Assembly: GCA_030248215.1 (NCBI GenBank)
Contig: JASANG010003223.1
Span: 1-64,000, forward strand
Direction: 5' to 3'
Origin: Enoplolaimus lenunculus
Lineage: Eukaryota > Nematoda > Enoplea > Enoplida > Thoracostomopsidae
Length of the DNA stretch: 64,000 bases
The notes below the pieces were generated by a model. It was not told where the DNA came from. It saw only the letters and a list, made by a program, of their open reading frames with translations, and ran no database searches. Position numbers and translations under genes: made by a program. Position 1 is the stretch's first letter. Every line of letters begins with the position of its first letter. Shown here piece by piece: positions 11,030-22,900 of this stretch.

Positions 11030-11340
11030 GGCGTGGCTCAGTGGATAGCGCGCTGGACTGATAATCTGTCGATCCTAATTCGAAACCTCCTGGGAGCGTC
11101 CCTCATTTTCAGCTGCTGAAAACATAGAACTAAAAACTGTCGTACCCTAGCCTACCCAACTTATCACATGGTGACCACGATGGGACCGCAATGGCAAACT
11201 GCCGCGGTAGAACCAAAAATACATAAGTTGGCGGCTGTCGATCTGAGTTCGAAACCTCCTGGGAGCGTCCCTCATTTTCAGCTGCTGAAAACATAAAACT
11301 AAAAACTGTCGTACCCTAGCCTAACCAACTTATCACAGAC
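11030..11340 (+). mobile_element. tRNA-derived SINE, partly dimeric
   Basis: The head at 11030-11100 (GTGGCTCAGTGGATAGCGC ... ATTCGAAACC) has an A box and a B box, with a GAT anticodon-like loop resembling tRNA-Ile. The body is cctcctgggagcgtccctc through aacttatcac. A second copy of the T-arm plus body follows at 11237-11337 without its own A box, so the element is one and a half units. Between them lies tggcaaactgccgcggtag, a typical SINE body. Confidence 0.75.
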
Positions 11341-12040
11341 CAGATTTTACTAGTGTCGAGTGAGACTCTAAGGGTTCCGCTGTATTCGCCACGAGCCATC
11401 GGCGGCGCGCGCCAGCGTCCGGCTCAGTAAACTATAGCGCATCTTAGCGTCCACTCTGTGTAACGTTATCACTCACCCTTGAGACTCCCTTCCACCTAGC
11501 TATGTGTTTCCTTATTCCTGTGTCTTCTGTACGAGTCTCGAGATTTATTAACATAATCGTGTCATAGTCAATAAAAATATGTTAAATTGGTGCTATCATT
11601 TCATCGCAAATTTGTTTTGAAGCAGCTAAAATTTTGCCGGAGGAGGAGCTGTAGGTCAATTTTCTATAGAAGCCTATAGGCAGTAACTGCTCTGCGATTT
11701 TTTCAGGCTGAGTAAATTTGTAATTCCTGTTCCGAATGCACTGTTTGTGGCATTACAAATTTAAAAGCTTAGGTGTTTGAATATGTATTTGAAACGCAAT
11801 AACAGTGTTTAATACAATTTCAATATATGCAAATTGCCTAGTGTGTGTGGCGGGGGGAGGGGGGTTGGAGGTTTGCAACCCCTTTGAGAACACAATAAAA
11901 GGCAACTTCCCGAAATAAAACCTTCCATCCTTCACATTGACAACTTTTTAAAACAGGTTTGAAGCTGCCCCGGCCAAACCAGCAAAAACAATTCACTCCA
12001 GGTATATTGCTGTCCCGTTGGTAAATGGGATGCCCCTCAG
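11341..12040. other. no gene recognised
   Basis: Mixed sequence with no supported coding frame. 11341-11430 is moderately GC-rich. A G-rich run lies at 11850-11868. Confidence 0.4.
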
Positions 12041-12072
<32 letters not shown>

Positions 12073-12083
12073 AAAAAAAAAAA
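12041..12083. other. long poly-A run abutting the LTR element
   Basis: About 40 A residues interrupted by a C, directly before the left LTR. It could be a retroposon tail or low-quality consensus. It hides the expected target duplication. Confidence 0.6.
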
Positions 12084-12084
12084 G

Positions 12085-13288
12085 TGTAAGGTCTGGACTG
12101 GTCAAAAACGGGGATTTTCGACCGATCCGAAGGCGGGTATGGTCTAGTTTCGGGTTGATCCTGGAACAGTTTTAACACGATTTAAACACTCCTACGGCTC
12201 GTGCGAGTTTATACAACGCTGTTTTCCGGTTTAATAGTAACACGCAAGTAATTAACACAAAATATGGAACACAAGCCCGTTAGTCCCGCTGATGCTAAAA
12301 TTGCCAAATTTCCCTATTTCCGACAGTTATAGCTTTTGAACGAGGGCCATGCGGCCGAAAAGCACTACAGAAATTATAAGTATTGGGAAACTGCAATATG
12401 TAAGCGAAAAATGGACAAAATCCGCCAGACACAGCTCACGGGACTGCTACCTAAATCACGTCCGGGCACAATTATAACAATAAACCACAAATTACAAAAA
12501 TAACAAGTAAACGTTTCCTAGGCCTGCAAATTGTTATTTCGACCAAGTAAAATACGCTGCTTCCGATTAGATGCTTTTTACGACTCCGTCAAGGCGAGAA
12601 TTATGTATGCCAACCGCACCGAAAGTAATACTATATTTTACGTACAAACTAGATAATCCTTTTTAAGCACCTAAGCTAGCTATGTGAGCGCAAGAATACC
12701 CAGAATGTTCTAGAATCATCGCAATAATGACATAAAAAGAAATATGACAAATAAGACACAAACGGGGCAGAATTGGCAGAAATAGAGGTGCGAAATGGAA
12801 TGAGCACCTTGAAATTAGTAGGAAACGGGAAGGGGACGCCTGAAAACATGAAAATAAGCATTTATAAGATCGCAAAAATATGACATGTGGGAACTGGCAC
12901 AAAAGGGTCAAAGGGGAAAGAATTTGTAGAAATGGGAATGCGCAATGAACTGAGCGCCTAGAATTTGGTCAGAAAATGGGGTTTTAGTACCTGAAAACAC
13001 AATATAAAATATACGTCAAAATACACGTAATTGACATAAGCGAAATTGGCAGGAATAAGACTAAGTTTGACAAGAGTTTGACAGAAATGTTAAAGCACAG
13101 TAGTTTTACAAATGAGCAACAGTGTAGCAAGGCTAAAAAGATACCGGTTAAGTACAGATCACGATACTCTGACCGAGACTGAGATGTTGGAATTTACATG
13201 CCAAGGAAACTACATAGCTAGGAGGTCGAGGGGTGCCGAGGGTGAGCACCAGTGTGGCACAGAGTGCACACTGGGGCCCCACCCGACA
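12085..13288 (-). repeat. 3' LTR of the Gypsy element
   Basis: 1204 bp, TG...CA ends on the element's strand (TGTCGGGTGGGG ... CCTTACA). Aligns end to end with 23854-25056. It is preceded on the element strand by the purine-rich tract GAGTGAGAGGGA, the likely polypurine tract, at 13289-13300. Confidence 0.93.
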
Positions 13289-14290
13289 TCCCTCTCACTC
13301 AGCTCATGCCGTCCCTTGGCATGCAAAGACCGGTTGACCTGAAAGAAATAAAAGTTATGCATCGACACAAAGATAAATGACAAATGAAGAAGTGTCTATT
13401 TGAGTTCTTTGGCGAATGTTTATTTGTTTGCTTCTTTGGTTTAATGGTTTTTATTTCTTTGGTTTAACTGGCTTCGCGTTTTGGAGCCCTAAAAGTTTGC
13501 TTCGCTCTTCCGAGCACCTAATACCCTGCTTCGCTCTTCCGAGCACCTGTTACCCAATTGTAATGCATTGGCTCTTCCGAGCACCTGAAAACCCCGTAAT
13601 AAAACCCAATTGTCCTGTATTACCTTTTTGCAATCGATAAGTCCAATAATGAATAAAATGTCCAATAAACGAATAAAACGAATGACAAGTAATACGTGAA
13701 CATGACGAACAATACGTTGGACGCTGCGGTTTGTTGTATTGACACTGTAGCCACTGGCACACCCGAATAACATTGAATTAACGTAAACAATAATAAACAC
13801 GCGCATGAAACCGTTTGCCAAGTGATACATTTTGTCACAGACCGCAGACGTCCTGAAACTATGAATAATACACATTATAATAACAGTACAATGCAAATAT
13901 TTTGGGTTTTATTGCCATTACGTCAAGGCTTTGTGTAAAATAGTGTGTGAAAATATACTATGTTCTGTATATGGTGAAATTGCATGCGGCAACCACCAGT
14001 ATCGAGACAACGCGATGTTGCTCGTGATGCCAACTGCAGAGGCCGGTCTATAAGTGAGACTCAAGCATTACAGTGGCAGTACCCGACGCCGAAGCATCAA
14101 GGGTAAACGTCGACATTGTACATAATGTACAATATTGGTATAGTGTCAAATCCGGTAAACGTCATAATCGTGAATTGTTTTATTGTTGTGTATGGTTATT
14201 TTGTTAAGTTTAGTTTTTATTGTTAAATAAACAACGTCAAGGCGTTATAATATAATATGGGCGCTATTTTGTGACCCTTATGCTAAGGAT
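13289..14290 (-). other. 3' internal untranslated region of the Gypsy element
   Basis: Lies between the third frame and the 3' LTR. It contains three copies of the hairpin GCTCGGAAGAGC (element strand) at 13571-13582, 13533-13544 and 13504-13515, each followed by the same few bases. It also has two copies of the 9-mer CGTCAAGGC (13921 and 14235) and a short palindrome near 14117-14135. No coding frame is supported. Confidence 0.75.
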
Positions 14291-16906
14291 TTACTGAACC
14301 CGTTCGTGCCGATAGTCGCTGACATCGGCTAAGGCCTGAGCGACTAACGGACGAAGGTGACGAAATGTAGCAATGCGTAAGTATTTCGTCGCGTCTTTAA
14401 GTTCGTTTTTCATAGCATTTAATTGTTGTTGTGATCTGCCAGTATTTTTGGCGTTGTTGTAGTCCAAAATCATATTGTCGAATGTTCTCCGCTGGTTCCA
14501 GTATCTTGCTGCAGGAAAATGTGTTTGTAAAAACTGTTGCATTGTTTGTGCGTTCTCTGCAAAACGTTCGTGAGTGCGCATTGTCTGCTCCATCTTTACC
14601 GGAGATAAGGGGACCGAGGCCACCCATGGTAAGGAGCTTATGTTCCGATCACATCGTGTTATCATAGAAATAACACGATCACGAACAAATGCGGCTAACG
14701 TGCGCAATGCGTCAATATAGTGTATTTCTAGTAAGCACAACAATCCTTTTTCGTATGATGTTTTAACAAAATGTACTTCAGCATAACATAGTTTATCGAT
14801 AAAGTCGCGATTTGTTATTGTGGCGGTTTGTTGTGTTAGTAAATCTTGTAGTTCTTGTTCGAATGTGTTTGTTGTCTGTAGGATGCGTTCACGTAGCCAT
14901 TCAGGCTGATTGTCTTTGAATTCTGCAAGTTCGTACATAGAGAAGTACATTGCTGGCAAGTGAAGTTGTAACTGTTTTCGCCGTTTTTGCCACAACCGTT
15001 CACCGTCGAAAAACGGGTAGTCAATGTTATAGTTTGGTTGTGACGGTACGCGTCCTAGTGATGTTTCTGTCCTGTTAACAGTCGAGACGTCGGTATTCGG
15101 TGTATGTTCCGTTTCGTCATAGTTGTATTGTCGTCTGTGTTCTGGGTCAGATTTCCACGGAACAGTTTGTTGCAACGGTTCTGGTATTTCGTCCATAGGT
15201 AGTGTTGTAAGGTCACGGTTGCCAATGTACTCATGTAGAAACTCGCGTATGTAGTCTTTTGCGTTATGTTTCCAAGCGAAGTTAATAAGTTCGTCATCAG
15301 TCATTGTGTTTGGAATTTGTTTAGCCGTCAAGGCGCCATCTATATCGCTAAAGATACATGAGGAACCATGCGAAGCCCATTCAGTACAGTTAACTGTCCA
15401 GTCTTGGTATAACCGTCGTAACAAGGTCGCTTCCGTTTTTTGTATGGCGTCAAGGATACCCATGGGATTGGGTTTGACACGTAGACTTGGCAGAAAATAC
15501 TTTCTTGCAACTTCTAGCCATGTACGCCATGCTTCGTCTGGGCTGTTAGAATCAATCGGTGTGCGACGAAATCGTATATAACGTCCGATAAGTAAGTCAT
15601 GTAACATTACGTCTTCTGATGTGTATTCCAAAAAGTCAACAATTTTACGTTCGTCGTATGTTTCAACTAGTTGTTGTCCACGATGTGCTACTCTATAACG
15701 TAATTGACGTAATAGGTCCGTTCCGAAAGGTGGTTGTCCCCATTCGCCAATTAGTCCGTAACGGTACATGTTGTCTCGTCGTTTTGTACTAGAGTAACCG
15801 TCTGGTACAATGTCTTTGACGTCAGTGCATCCTGAATTGGGCATTAGCTGGTCCGGTCCGAACGCAGCGTCAAACATGTTCTTGTCATTTTTAAAACTCC
15901 ACCATAATTTGGTATAATATGAGTTTGATAAAAACGTATACAGAGCGTCAGGGCACTCAATTCCAAATGCAGCCAAGTCAAAATTGATAACCAGATTTTC
16001 CGTATTAGCGATATGCAATGTGCGCGCGCGAGTGTTCCACTCCGGCTTCGCTGGATTGAGCAGCCAATCAGGTCGTAAAAATGAGTGGCACGATTGTGGA
16101 ATGAAGTGCGCGTTGAATGGATCGTTGAGCTCACGCATGATACGTCGTTGTCTTGTGCTAAAATGAAATCCCTTAATGTCACAACTGTAGATGTTAGTGC
16201 GTGTGTTGGTCAACAATTGGATGCACGGATTGAGCATGTCCGGATGTTCACAATTGATCACCAACCGTGGCTCGAACAATGATCGGCCGAAAAACTGCTT
16301 TGCAGGAAACGTATACGCTGCAACACGTGCTGGATGTTTTGGATGCAGTTCGTTGCGCGGTTTGCGTTCGACAACGAATCCAGGTCCATCGTTGCGAAAT
16401 GCATTGTCACCGTCCATAGTTGTAATGCGTTGAGAAACTAAATCGGTGTAACACAGCAAGCGAAAATAACTAGTATTGACTAGCGCTATAAAGCATACAA
16501 TAGTAAAGCACTGCAACAAATAGCAAAAGCAACACTTAGTGGGGCAGCAACACTGGGTTGGTGGTTGCCTACCTAAGCTAATTGCTAGCAACTGTGGATA
16601 ACTAAGTGCATACATAGTGATAACTATTGCTAGATAGATGCAAACTAGCAAGCCAGTGAAACATATTATACTGCATACATACATAAACGCAAGCTGTGTA
16701 TAAGGACGAGGGCCTAACCCGCTCCAACAATTTTTGGTAAATTGACAAGTTTTATGGTTAATATGTCCCATGCTAACATGCAAACTGATAATACTGATTT
16801 TATTTTTTAGTTTTGATTTGTTTGTTATTTTAAAATAAAGAGTGGTTATTTGAAACTGAATTGTTTGTAAAAATGAAATGTGCATAACTGAAACGTAATT
16901 AAACAT
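14291..16906 (-). CDS. third open frame of the Gypsy element, unknown function
   Basis: 871 codons in the position where errantiviruses carry env. I do not recognise the family. Residues about 70-160 are cysteine-rich and hydrophobic, with two likely membrane segments. From about residue 167 (MDGDNAFRNDG) the protein looks soluble, rich in Arg, Trp and Tyr, with no visible zinc or protease motif and no C-terminal membrane anchor, so it does not look like a standard envelope protein. It begins about 20 nt after Gag-Pol and in the same phase. Expression through a spliced message or through read-through of the kind known for retroviruses is possible, but this is inference. The N-terminal 166 codons may be untranslated. 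Confidence 0.75.
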   Translation of the reverse strand: MFNYVSVMHISFLQTIQFQITTLYFKITNKSKLKNKISIISLHVSMGHINHKTCQFTKNCWSGLGPRPYTQLAFMYVCSIICFTGLLVCIYLAIVITMYALSYPQLLAISLGRQPPTQCCCPTKCCFCYLLQCFTIVCFIALVNTSYFRLLCYTDLVSQRITTMDGDNAFRNDGPGFVVERKPRNELHPKHPARVAAYTFPAKQFFGRSLFEPRLVINCEHPDMLNPCIQLLTNTRTNIYSCDIKGFHFSTRQRRIMRELNDPFNAHFIPQSCHSFLRPDWLLNPAKPEWNTRARTLHIANTENLVINFDLAAFGIECPDALYTFLSNSYYTKLWWSFKNDKNMFDAAFGPDQLMPNSGCTDVKDIVPDGYSSTKRRDNMYRYGLIGEWGQPPFGTDLLRQLRYRVAHRGQQLVETYDERKIVDFLEYTSEDVMLHDLLIGRYIRFRRTPIDSNSPDEAWRTWLEVARKYFLPSLRVKPNPMGILDAIQKTEATLLRRLYQDWTVNCTEWASHGSSCIFSDIDGALTAKQIPNTMTDDELINFAWKHNAKDYIREFLHEYIGNRDLTTLPMDEIPEPLQQTVPWKSDPEHRRQYNYDETEHTPNTDVSTVNRTETSLGRVPSQPNYNIDYPFFDGERLWQKRRKQLQLHLPAMYFSMYELAEFKDNQPEWLRERILQTTNTFEQELQDLLTQQTATITNRDFIDKLCYAEVHFVKTSYEKGLLCLLEIHYIDALRTLAAFVRDRVISMITRCDRNISSLPWVASVPLSPVKMEQTMRTHERFAENAQTMQQFLQTHFPAARYWNQRRTFDNMILDYNNAKNTGRSQQQLNAMKNELKDATKYLRIATFRHLRPLVAQALADVSDYRHERVQ

Positions 16907-16927
16907 AAAGGCATGCCGACCATATAG

Positions 16928-19900
16928 TCATTGTGGATCTACTAACAGATGCTCACACTTAGGGCAATGCCAGACCGCATGCGGCGGTTCCTCAGTCAAG
17001 TTAACACACTCCATATGATACCACTCCAAACAGTAATCGCACTGAATCCATGTTTTATTTAATCCACGTGCGGCTTCAGCGTTAAAACTGCGTTTGCATG
17101 TGCCGCATAATGCATCGATACTATCTGAGGCGTCGCGCTGGCGAGTCCTAAGCTTACGCTCATAATTGGTGTAATCCTCAGCAGAACCTGAAAACAATTT
17201 AAATTGTCTCTTATTATACCACTTTGGAGGTCTGCTTGGTGTACCAACAGGAATCAACTTGATGTTTGGATCTTTCACATCGACAACACGATATAATCGC
17301 TCGAATTCCGGATGAAATTTGTTGGTGATTCGTTTTGGATCGAGTCGTTCGATTTTCTTCATCAACACGAGATCGCCAACCTGAAACTTACGCGTGCGAG
17401 CACGCCTGTCAAAATAATATTTATAATTCATTTGTGCTTGTTCGATGTGATACGCAGCCTCAGCCCATGCTCGAGTTAATTCCTCAAATAACTGCGAAGC
17501 GTATGTGTCCTGTGTAACTTTTGTCTGTACCGGATAAATTTGGTTTTCACCAGGAATATTGGGATCGCGTCCGTGTACCATAAAATAAGGTGTTTGACCT
17601 GTTGTTGCATGCGGAATTGTGCGATATGCAAACAACGCAGCGTTAAGCAATGTATCCCACGCTGAACCGTACTGTTCGGACAGCGGACGAAGAATACGAA
17701 CTAATGTTTGGTTCCAGCGCTCAACTAAACCGTTTGCCTGATGGTGATAAGGCGCTGAATATGCAATACGTGTTCCGATTTCCGTCAATTCAGATTTAAA
17801 TAATTCTGAAATAAACGCTGATCCCTGGTCAGACAATATAATGCGTGGAACGCCATGTCTTGGGATCCACTCATTTATGATGATATTTATTACCGTCAAG
17901 GCAGTTTGATCTGGCGTTGCGTACGCTTCTGCCCATTTTGTGAAATAGTCAACGACACATAATATATATTTATTTCCAGATGGTGTTTCAGCCAATGGAC
18001 CTACAAAATCGATTCCGATCATGTGAAACGGAAAGATTGGCTGAATTGGTTGTAATGGTCCTTTGCGATTTGGACCTTGTCGAAAACGAGAACACGGAAT
18101 ACATGTCTCTATAAAATCTGAAATATCTTTCATACAGTTTGGCCAATAAAACTTACGCGTCAACTTACAAAATACCTTCTTGGCACCTACATGTCCACCG
18201 TACTTGGTACTATGATACTGCTCAAGCAACGGTAGGCGCAAGTTTTCAGGAACAACGACTTGCAATTCGGCAAAGTCAATTGTTGCTGGACGCGTTGGTC
18301 TTGCAATGTGAAACAAGACTTCATCGAATATGACATAGTATGGTTCATGATCTAAGATCCATCTTTTTTCGATGCGATCGATGCCTTCTGGCATTTCTTG
18401 TGTTTCAAGATACTGAATCAGTTTTTTAAGTTTATCGTCATGACGCTGTGCGTCGACCAATTGAGTTTTATCCCATGGTGATACCGTCGAAAAATGTTCC
18501 ATATAGACATTTAAACCTTGTTGTTGTCGTTGCACGCGATTATTATTATTATTTATATTATTATTATTTCCAGCAGTAGTGTCTTCCCCTCTTTCGGCGT
18601 CAAGGCACCCTGCAATATTTTCACTAGTAGCAGCGCTGTCCGCTCTTTCGGCGTCAATGCACCCTACTGAATTATTATCAACCAACACAAAATTTCCTTG
18701 TGCTGGAGGCTGTACCACGTTTGGTGGTAATGCAGCCGGACCGCGAACATATGTATGATCACTGCGTTCTACAGCGTCGATATGAGCGGCTATATATCTA
18801 TCACGTGCACGAGCAATAGACAAAGCTGATTGTTGAGCTTTGCTTTCCATGTCTAATGGTTCATCATTAATTTCAGACGGTTCATCTGGTAATATTGGTG
18901 GTCGCGATAATGCATCAGCATTTGTATGATTCAGTCCTTTTCGATAAACAATTTCGTAGTCATATTCCTGAATTCGTAATGCAAATTTGGCCAATCTTGT
19001 TGTCAATAAATTGAGTGAACGTCGTTTGTCAAGTATTTGAACCAAAGCCGAATGATCAGTTATAATTGTTGTATAGTTGCCAAGCAAATATGGACGAAAT
19101 TGTGTTAGTGCTTTGACAACAGCGAGACACTCTTTTTCAGTGATCGCATAACGCGTTTCGGCGTCTGTTAATTTACGACTGCCATAGCACAACACACGCT
19201 CTCTACCGTCAAGGCTTTTTTGAGCTAATATATAACCTAATCCAGTATCGCTGGCATCAGTATATAGAATAAACGGCTTGGTAAAGTCCGGATACGCTAG
19301 TATTGGTGCTTCAGTTAGATGTCGTTTTAATGTATCGAATGCGTGTTGACAGTCTATAGTCCAGCGTTCTTTTAATTGGACTTTCTTAAGCTTACCGTGT
19401 GTTAAATTGTAAAGTGGACTTGCGATTGTGCTGTAGTCTTTGATGAATTGACGATAATAGCCAGTGAGACCTAAAAAAGCACGGACATCAGTGACCGTCT
19501 TTGGTACTGGACTCTCTAAAATTGCCTTAACCTTTTCAGGATTTGGCGCTATACCGTCTTCCGATATTTGATGACCTAAAAATAATAATTTCTTTTTCGC
19601 AAAGTCGCACTTGCTGGGTTTGATTTTAAGACCAGCTTCTCGTAGTCGCTGAAACACTTGGTTAATGTCATAATAATGATCCCAGATTGTTGGCGAATAT
19701 ATGATCACGTCGTCGAGATAGCACAAACAGAACTCCATGAGCAAACCTGAAAGAGTCATTTGCATCATGCGCTGAAATGTTGCTGGAGCATTGCAATGTC
19801 CAAATGGCATCGACGTGAATTCGAACAAACCTTCGTGACAGATGAAGGCTGTCTTCTCAATGTCTGCCTCATCCATTGGCACTTGCCAATAGCCAGATCG

Positions 19901-22900
19901 CAGATCGATAGTTGAGAAATATTTTGCGCCATTTAACGCATCAAGAGTTTCGTCAATGCGTGGTAGTGGAAACCGATCCTTTTTTGTGATAGCGTTTAGT
20001 GGTCGATAATCGATACAGACACGGTCGGTTCCATCTTTTTTCTTCGCCAAGACAACCTGAAATGCCCAAGGGCTTTTTGATGGACGAATTACGCCTTGGT
20101 CAAGCATTTCTCTGATACTTTTGCTGAGTGTTTCACGTTTTCCAAACGGCACTCGATAAATTCGTTGTTGAATTGGTTCATGTGGTTCGATGTTAATTTT
20201 GTGTTTCACGTCAAGGCTGGTATGATTAATTTGCTCATTTGGTTGTGCAAACAAGTCGCGATTGTTGTGCAACATGAGCTTTAATAACTGTCTCTCATAT
20301 TCGTCGAGATCAGTATCGTCAAAATTAAGTTTCTCTGGCAAGTCAACGTCGGATGTTTGTTGTAACTGATGTTTTAATGATTGACAGAAACGAGTGACTT
20401 GCTCAGCACGTTGTTGACGTTTATCATGTCGATTGACATTTGCGATTTCGACAGACGGTTTGTTGTCGTTTTGATTGATTTGATCAACGGTTGACAGTGA
20501 TTCGACATGTTGTAATGCTGTTTCGCGATCGAGAATGACTTCGTTAGCGTCAACGTCTTCTGACACTCTACCCATGCGCATTAGGCCGTGAAGGCGGCAC
20601 GGAGTATCGCTGATGTTTGTGACCGGTATAAAGAAACTTTGATCGCTAACCTTAACCATCGCACTTGGGGCGATGAACGGATCGTCTCGTTTGCCCATTG
20701 GTTCAGGTTCAAACAATAACTCAGTACCGTTGGGTACATCATGCGGAGTTTTGAATCGAACGTATTGCGTTGTACGTGGCGGTATTTGAACCGGTTGAAC
20801 GATCTCGCAGACTTGTGCCCACTTGGTTGCGATCTCCGCCTCGGTGTCAAGTGGAGACGACCAAGCCCAAGATGGAATGACTTCGTTGCGATAGCGAACG
20901 TTCATGTTGAAGTAATCGATTGTTAACCTGAAAATACGTAAAGCATCATCTCCAAACATAACAGTATTATTAATACCTTTAACAACATGAATCTTAATTG
21001 GTGCAATTACCTGACCAATCTTAACATGGAGAGATACTGAACCTAAAGATGGTATGGAACCATTGTCAGCGAAACCATAACAATCGATAATATCCTTAGT
21101 GTCAATTTCATGATGTGCGAAACACTGTGCAAACACATCATCACGCATGAGTGTTAACTCAGCACCTGTGTCAACTAAACCTACAATTGTGTAGTCATCG
21201 ATCTCAGCCTCAATAAAGAATCTGGACGCTTTGCTAGTAAAATGACATATTGCGTCAACAGATGTACTAGTATGTGGTTTAAAACCAGCTGGCGTCAAGG
21301 CTGCCAAGGCCGGTTGGCCAGTTTTGCGCACACCCCAAGCAGTTGAGATGACTGGAGGTGCAGCAACTGGTTGTTGTGTCGCAATCGGCTGTTGACGAAT
21401 GTTGACTTGCGCAGATTCAGTTTGCGCTGCTGTATTGTTGTTATTACTACGTAAAGGCGTATTTGATAATGGTTGTTGAGCCTGTGGTTGGCTAACAACG
21501 GCAGTAGTTGGTGCTGCGACAGGCTTGATAAGTGTCTCCGTTGGTGGTGGACGAACACTTTGAGCCTGAACTGCGCCGCCATAGTTTGTTTGACTGAAAT
21601 TTTGGCTTGCAATATTGTCATTGCGGAACCAGCAGTCGCTAGCCGTATGTCCACGCTTCTTGCAATGAGTGCATGTCGGTATAAGTGGACGTGGCTCATA
21701 GTTTGAATCTGGAATTTGGCCACTCGGCGGGCCTGACCTATGTCGAACACGAATGTCACTCTGTGGCGATACATGCTGTTGAATGCTACGGCAATTGTAA
21801 GACATATGTCCCTGCTTGCCACAGTTTCTGCAGACCAGGTCTTGTCTTGCCTGATTTTGTGTGCTCGACGAATTTCCATTTACTGTTTTCGCGTTGTAAT
21901 TTTGGCGAAAATTCGATTGTTTTGCTGGCTGGCTCTGTTGCTGACTGCGTTGAGGCGAATTTTGTTGCTGTTTCTGATTGTAGGCATTGTATTGATTGTT
22001 TCGCCGCTGCGAGTTTTGATCGTTCTGCCTGTTATCAAATTTCGACCTCTGCTGGTCGCGATCTTGAGATTGCTCATTTCGCAGATTCAGCATTTGTTCG
22101 ATTTTTGCGGCACGAATCTTCAAATCATGGAACGATTCGTCAGTGCCAGCAGTCAATTTGTGGAATATTTGTGCCTTTACGTTGCGTAGAAACGTTGTTC
22201 GCAGTAATTCGTGCGCTTCTGTGTAGTTGAGGCACTTGTTTTCAATGTATCGAGACCAGTAACAGAACAATTCTTCAGCGAATGTGTTGACATCGCTTGT
22301 TTGACGGATGCTTTGAAGCTTCGCCAGATGTTCTGGAAACGATGTTGAATGTGAGAAACGTTGTTCGAAATATTTGACGACTGAATGATAATCGAGCGCA
22401 GTAAATGGGCGATGTGGATTCTCGATATATTGCCAATAGTTCTCGGCTGGAGAATCTTCCTCGATTTTGTTTTTGAACCATTTCCATTTTTCGTCATCGT
22501 TTTTGATGTTGTGCTCGTCAAGCTGTCGATTGAATTTTTTGAACCATTTGTCAAAATCTGTTGAACCATTGTACGGTTTGATCGACAGTGATTCTTTTGT
22601 GACAGCGTGAACGATGATTGGCGGCATTGGTGCTGGATATGGATTTGGCACGTGCGCCGCTGCATTTGTGTTGACATTTGACACGTTTGCACGCTGTTGT
22701 GGTTGGTTCGTGTCGTCAATTTCCGAATCGTTGTCATCATCGCAGTCGAAACGTGCATTTTTTGCAACATTGTGACGTGGTGTTGATGTCAGTACCTGTT
22801 TAACACCTGTATTAACTGGAGTTGTAAAATCAGTTGGAATAGGTGTTTGTACGTTTGTCTGAGCGTTTTCGCAATATGCTAGGCGCTGTTTAACTTGCGT

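Noticed and set aside
11161-11185. Second primer-site-like sequence atggtgaccacgatgggacc
   Set aside because: It lies in the SINE body with no LTR end beside it. The resemblance to the tRNA-Trp primer site is probably chance.
21295-22770. Several 100-200-codon frames overlapping Gag-Pol on both strands
   Set aside because: Shadows of the real Gag-Pol frame. No independent motifs.
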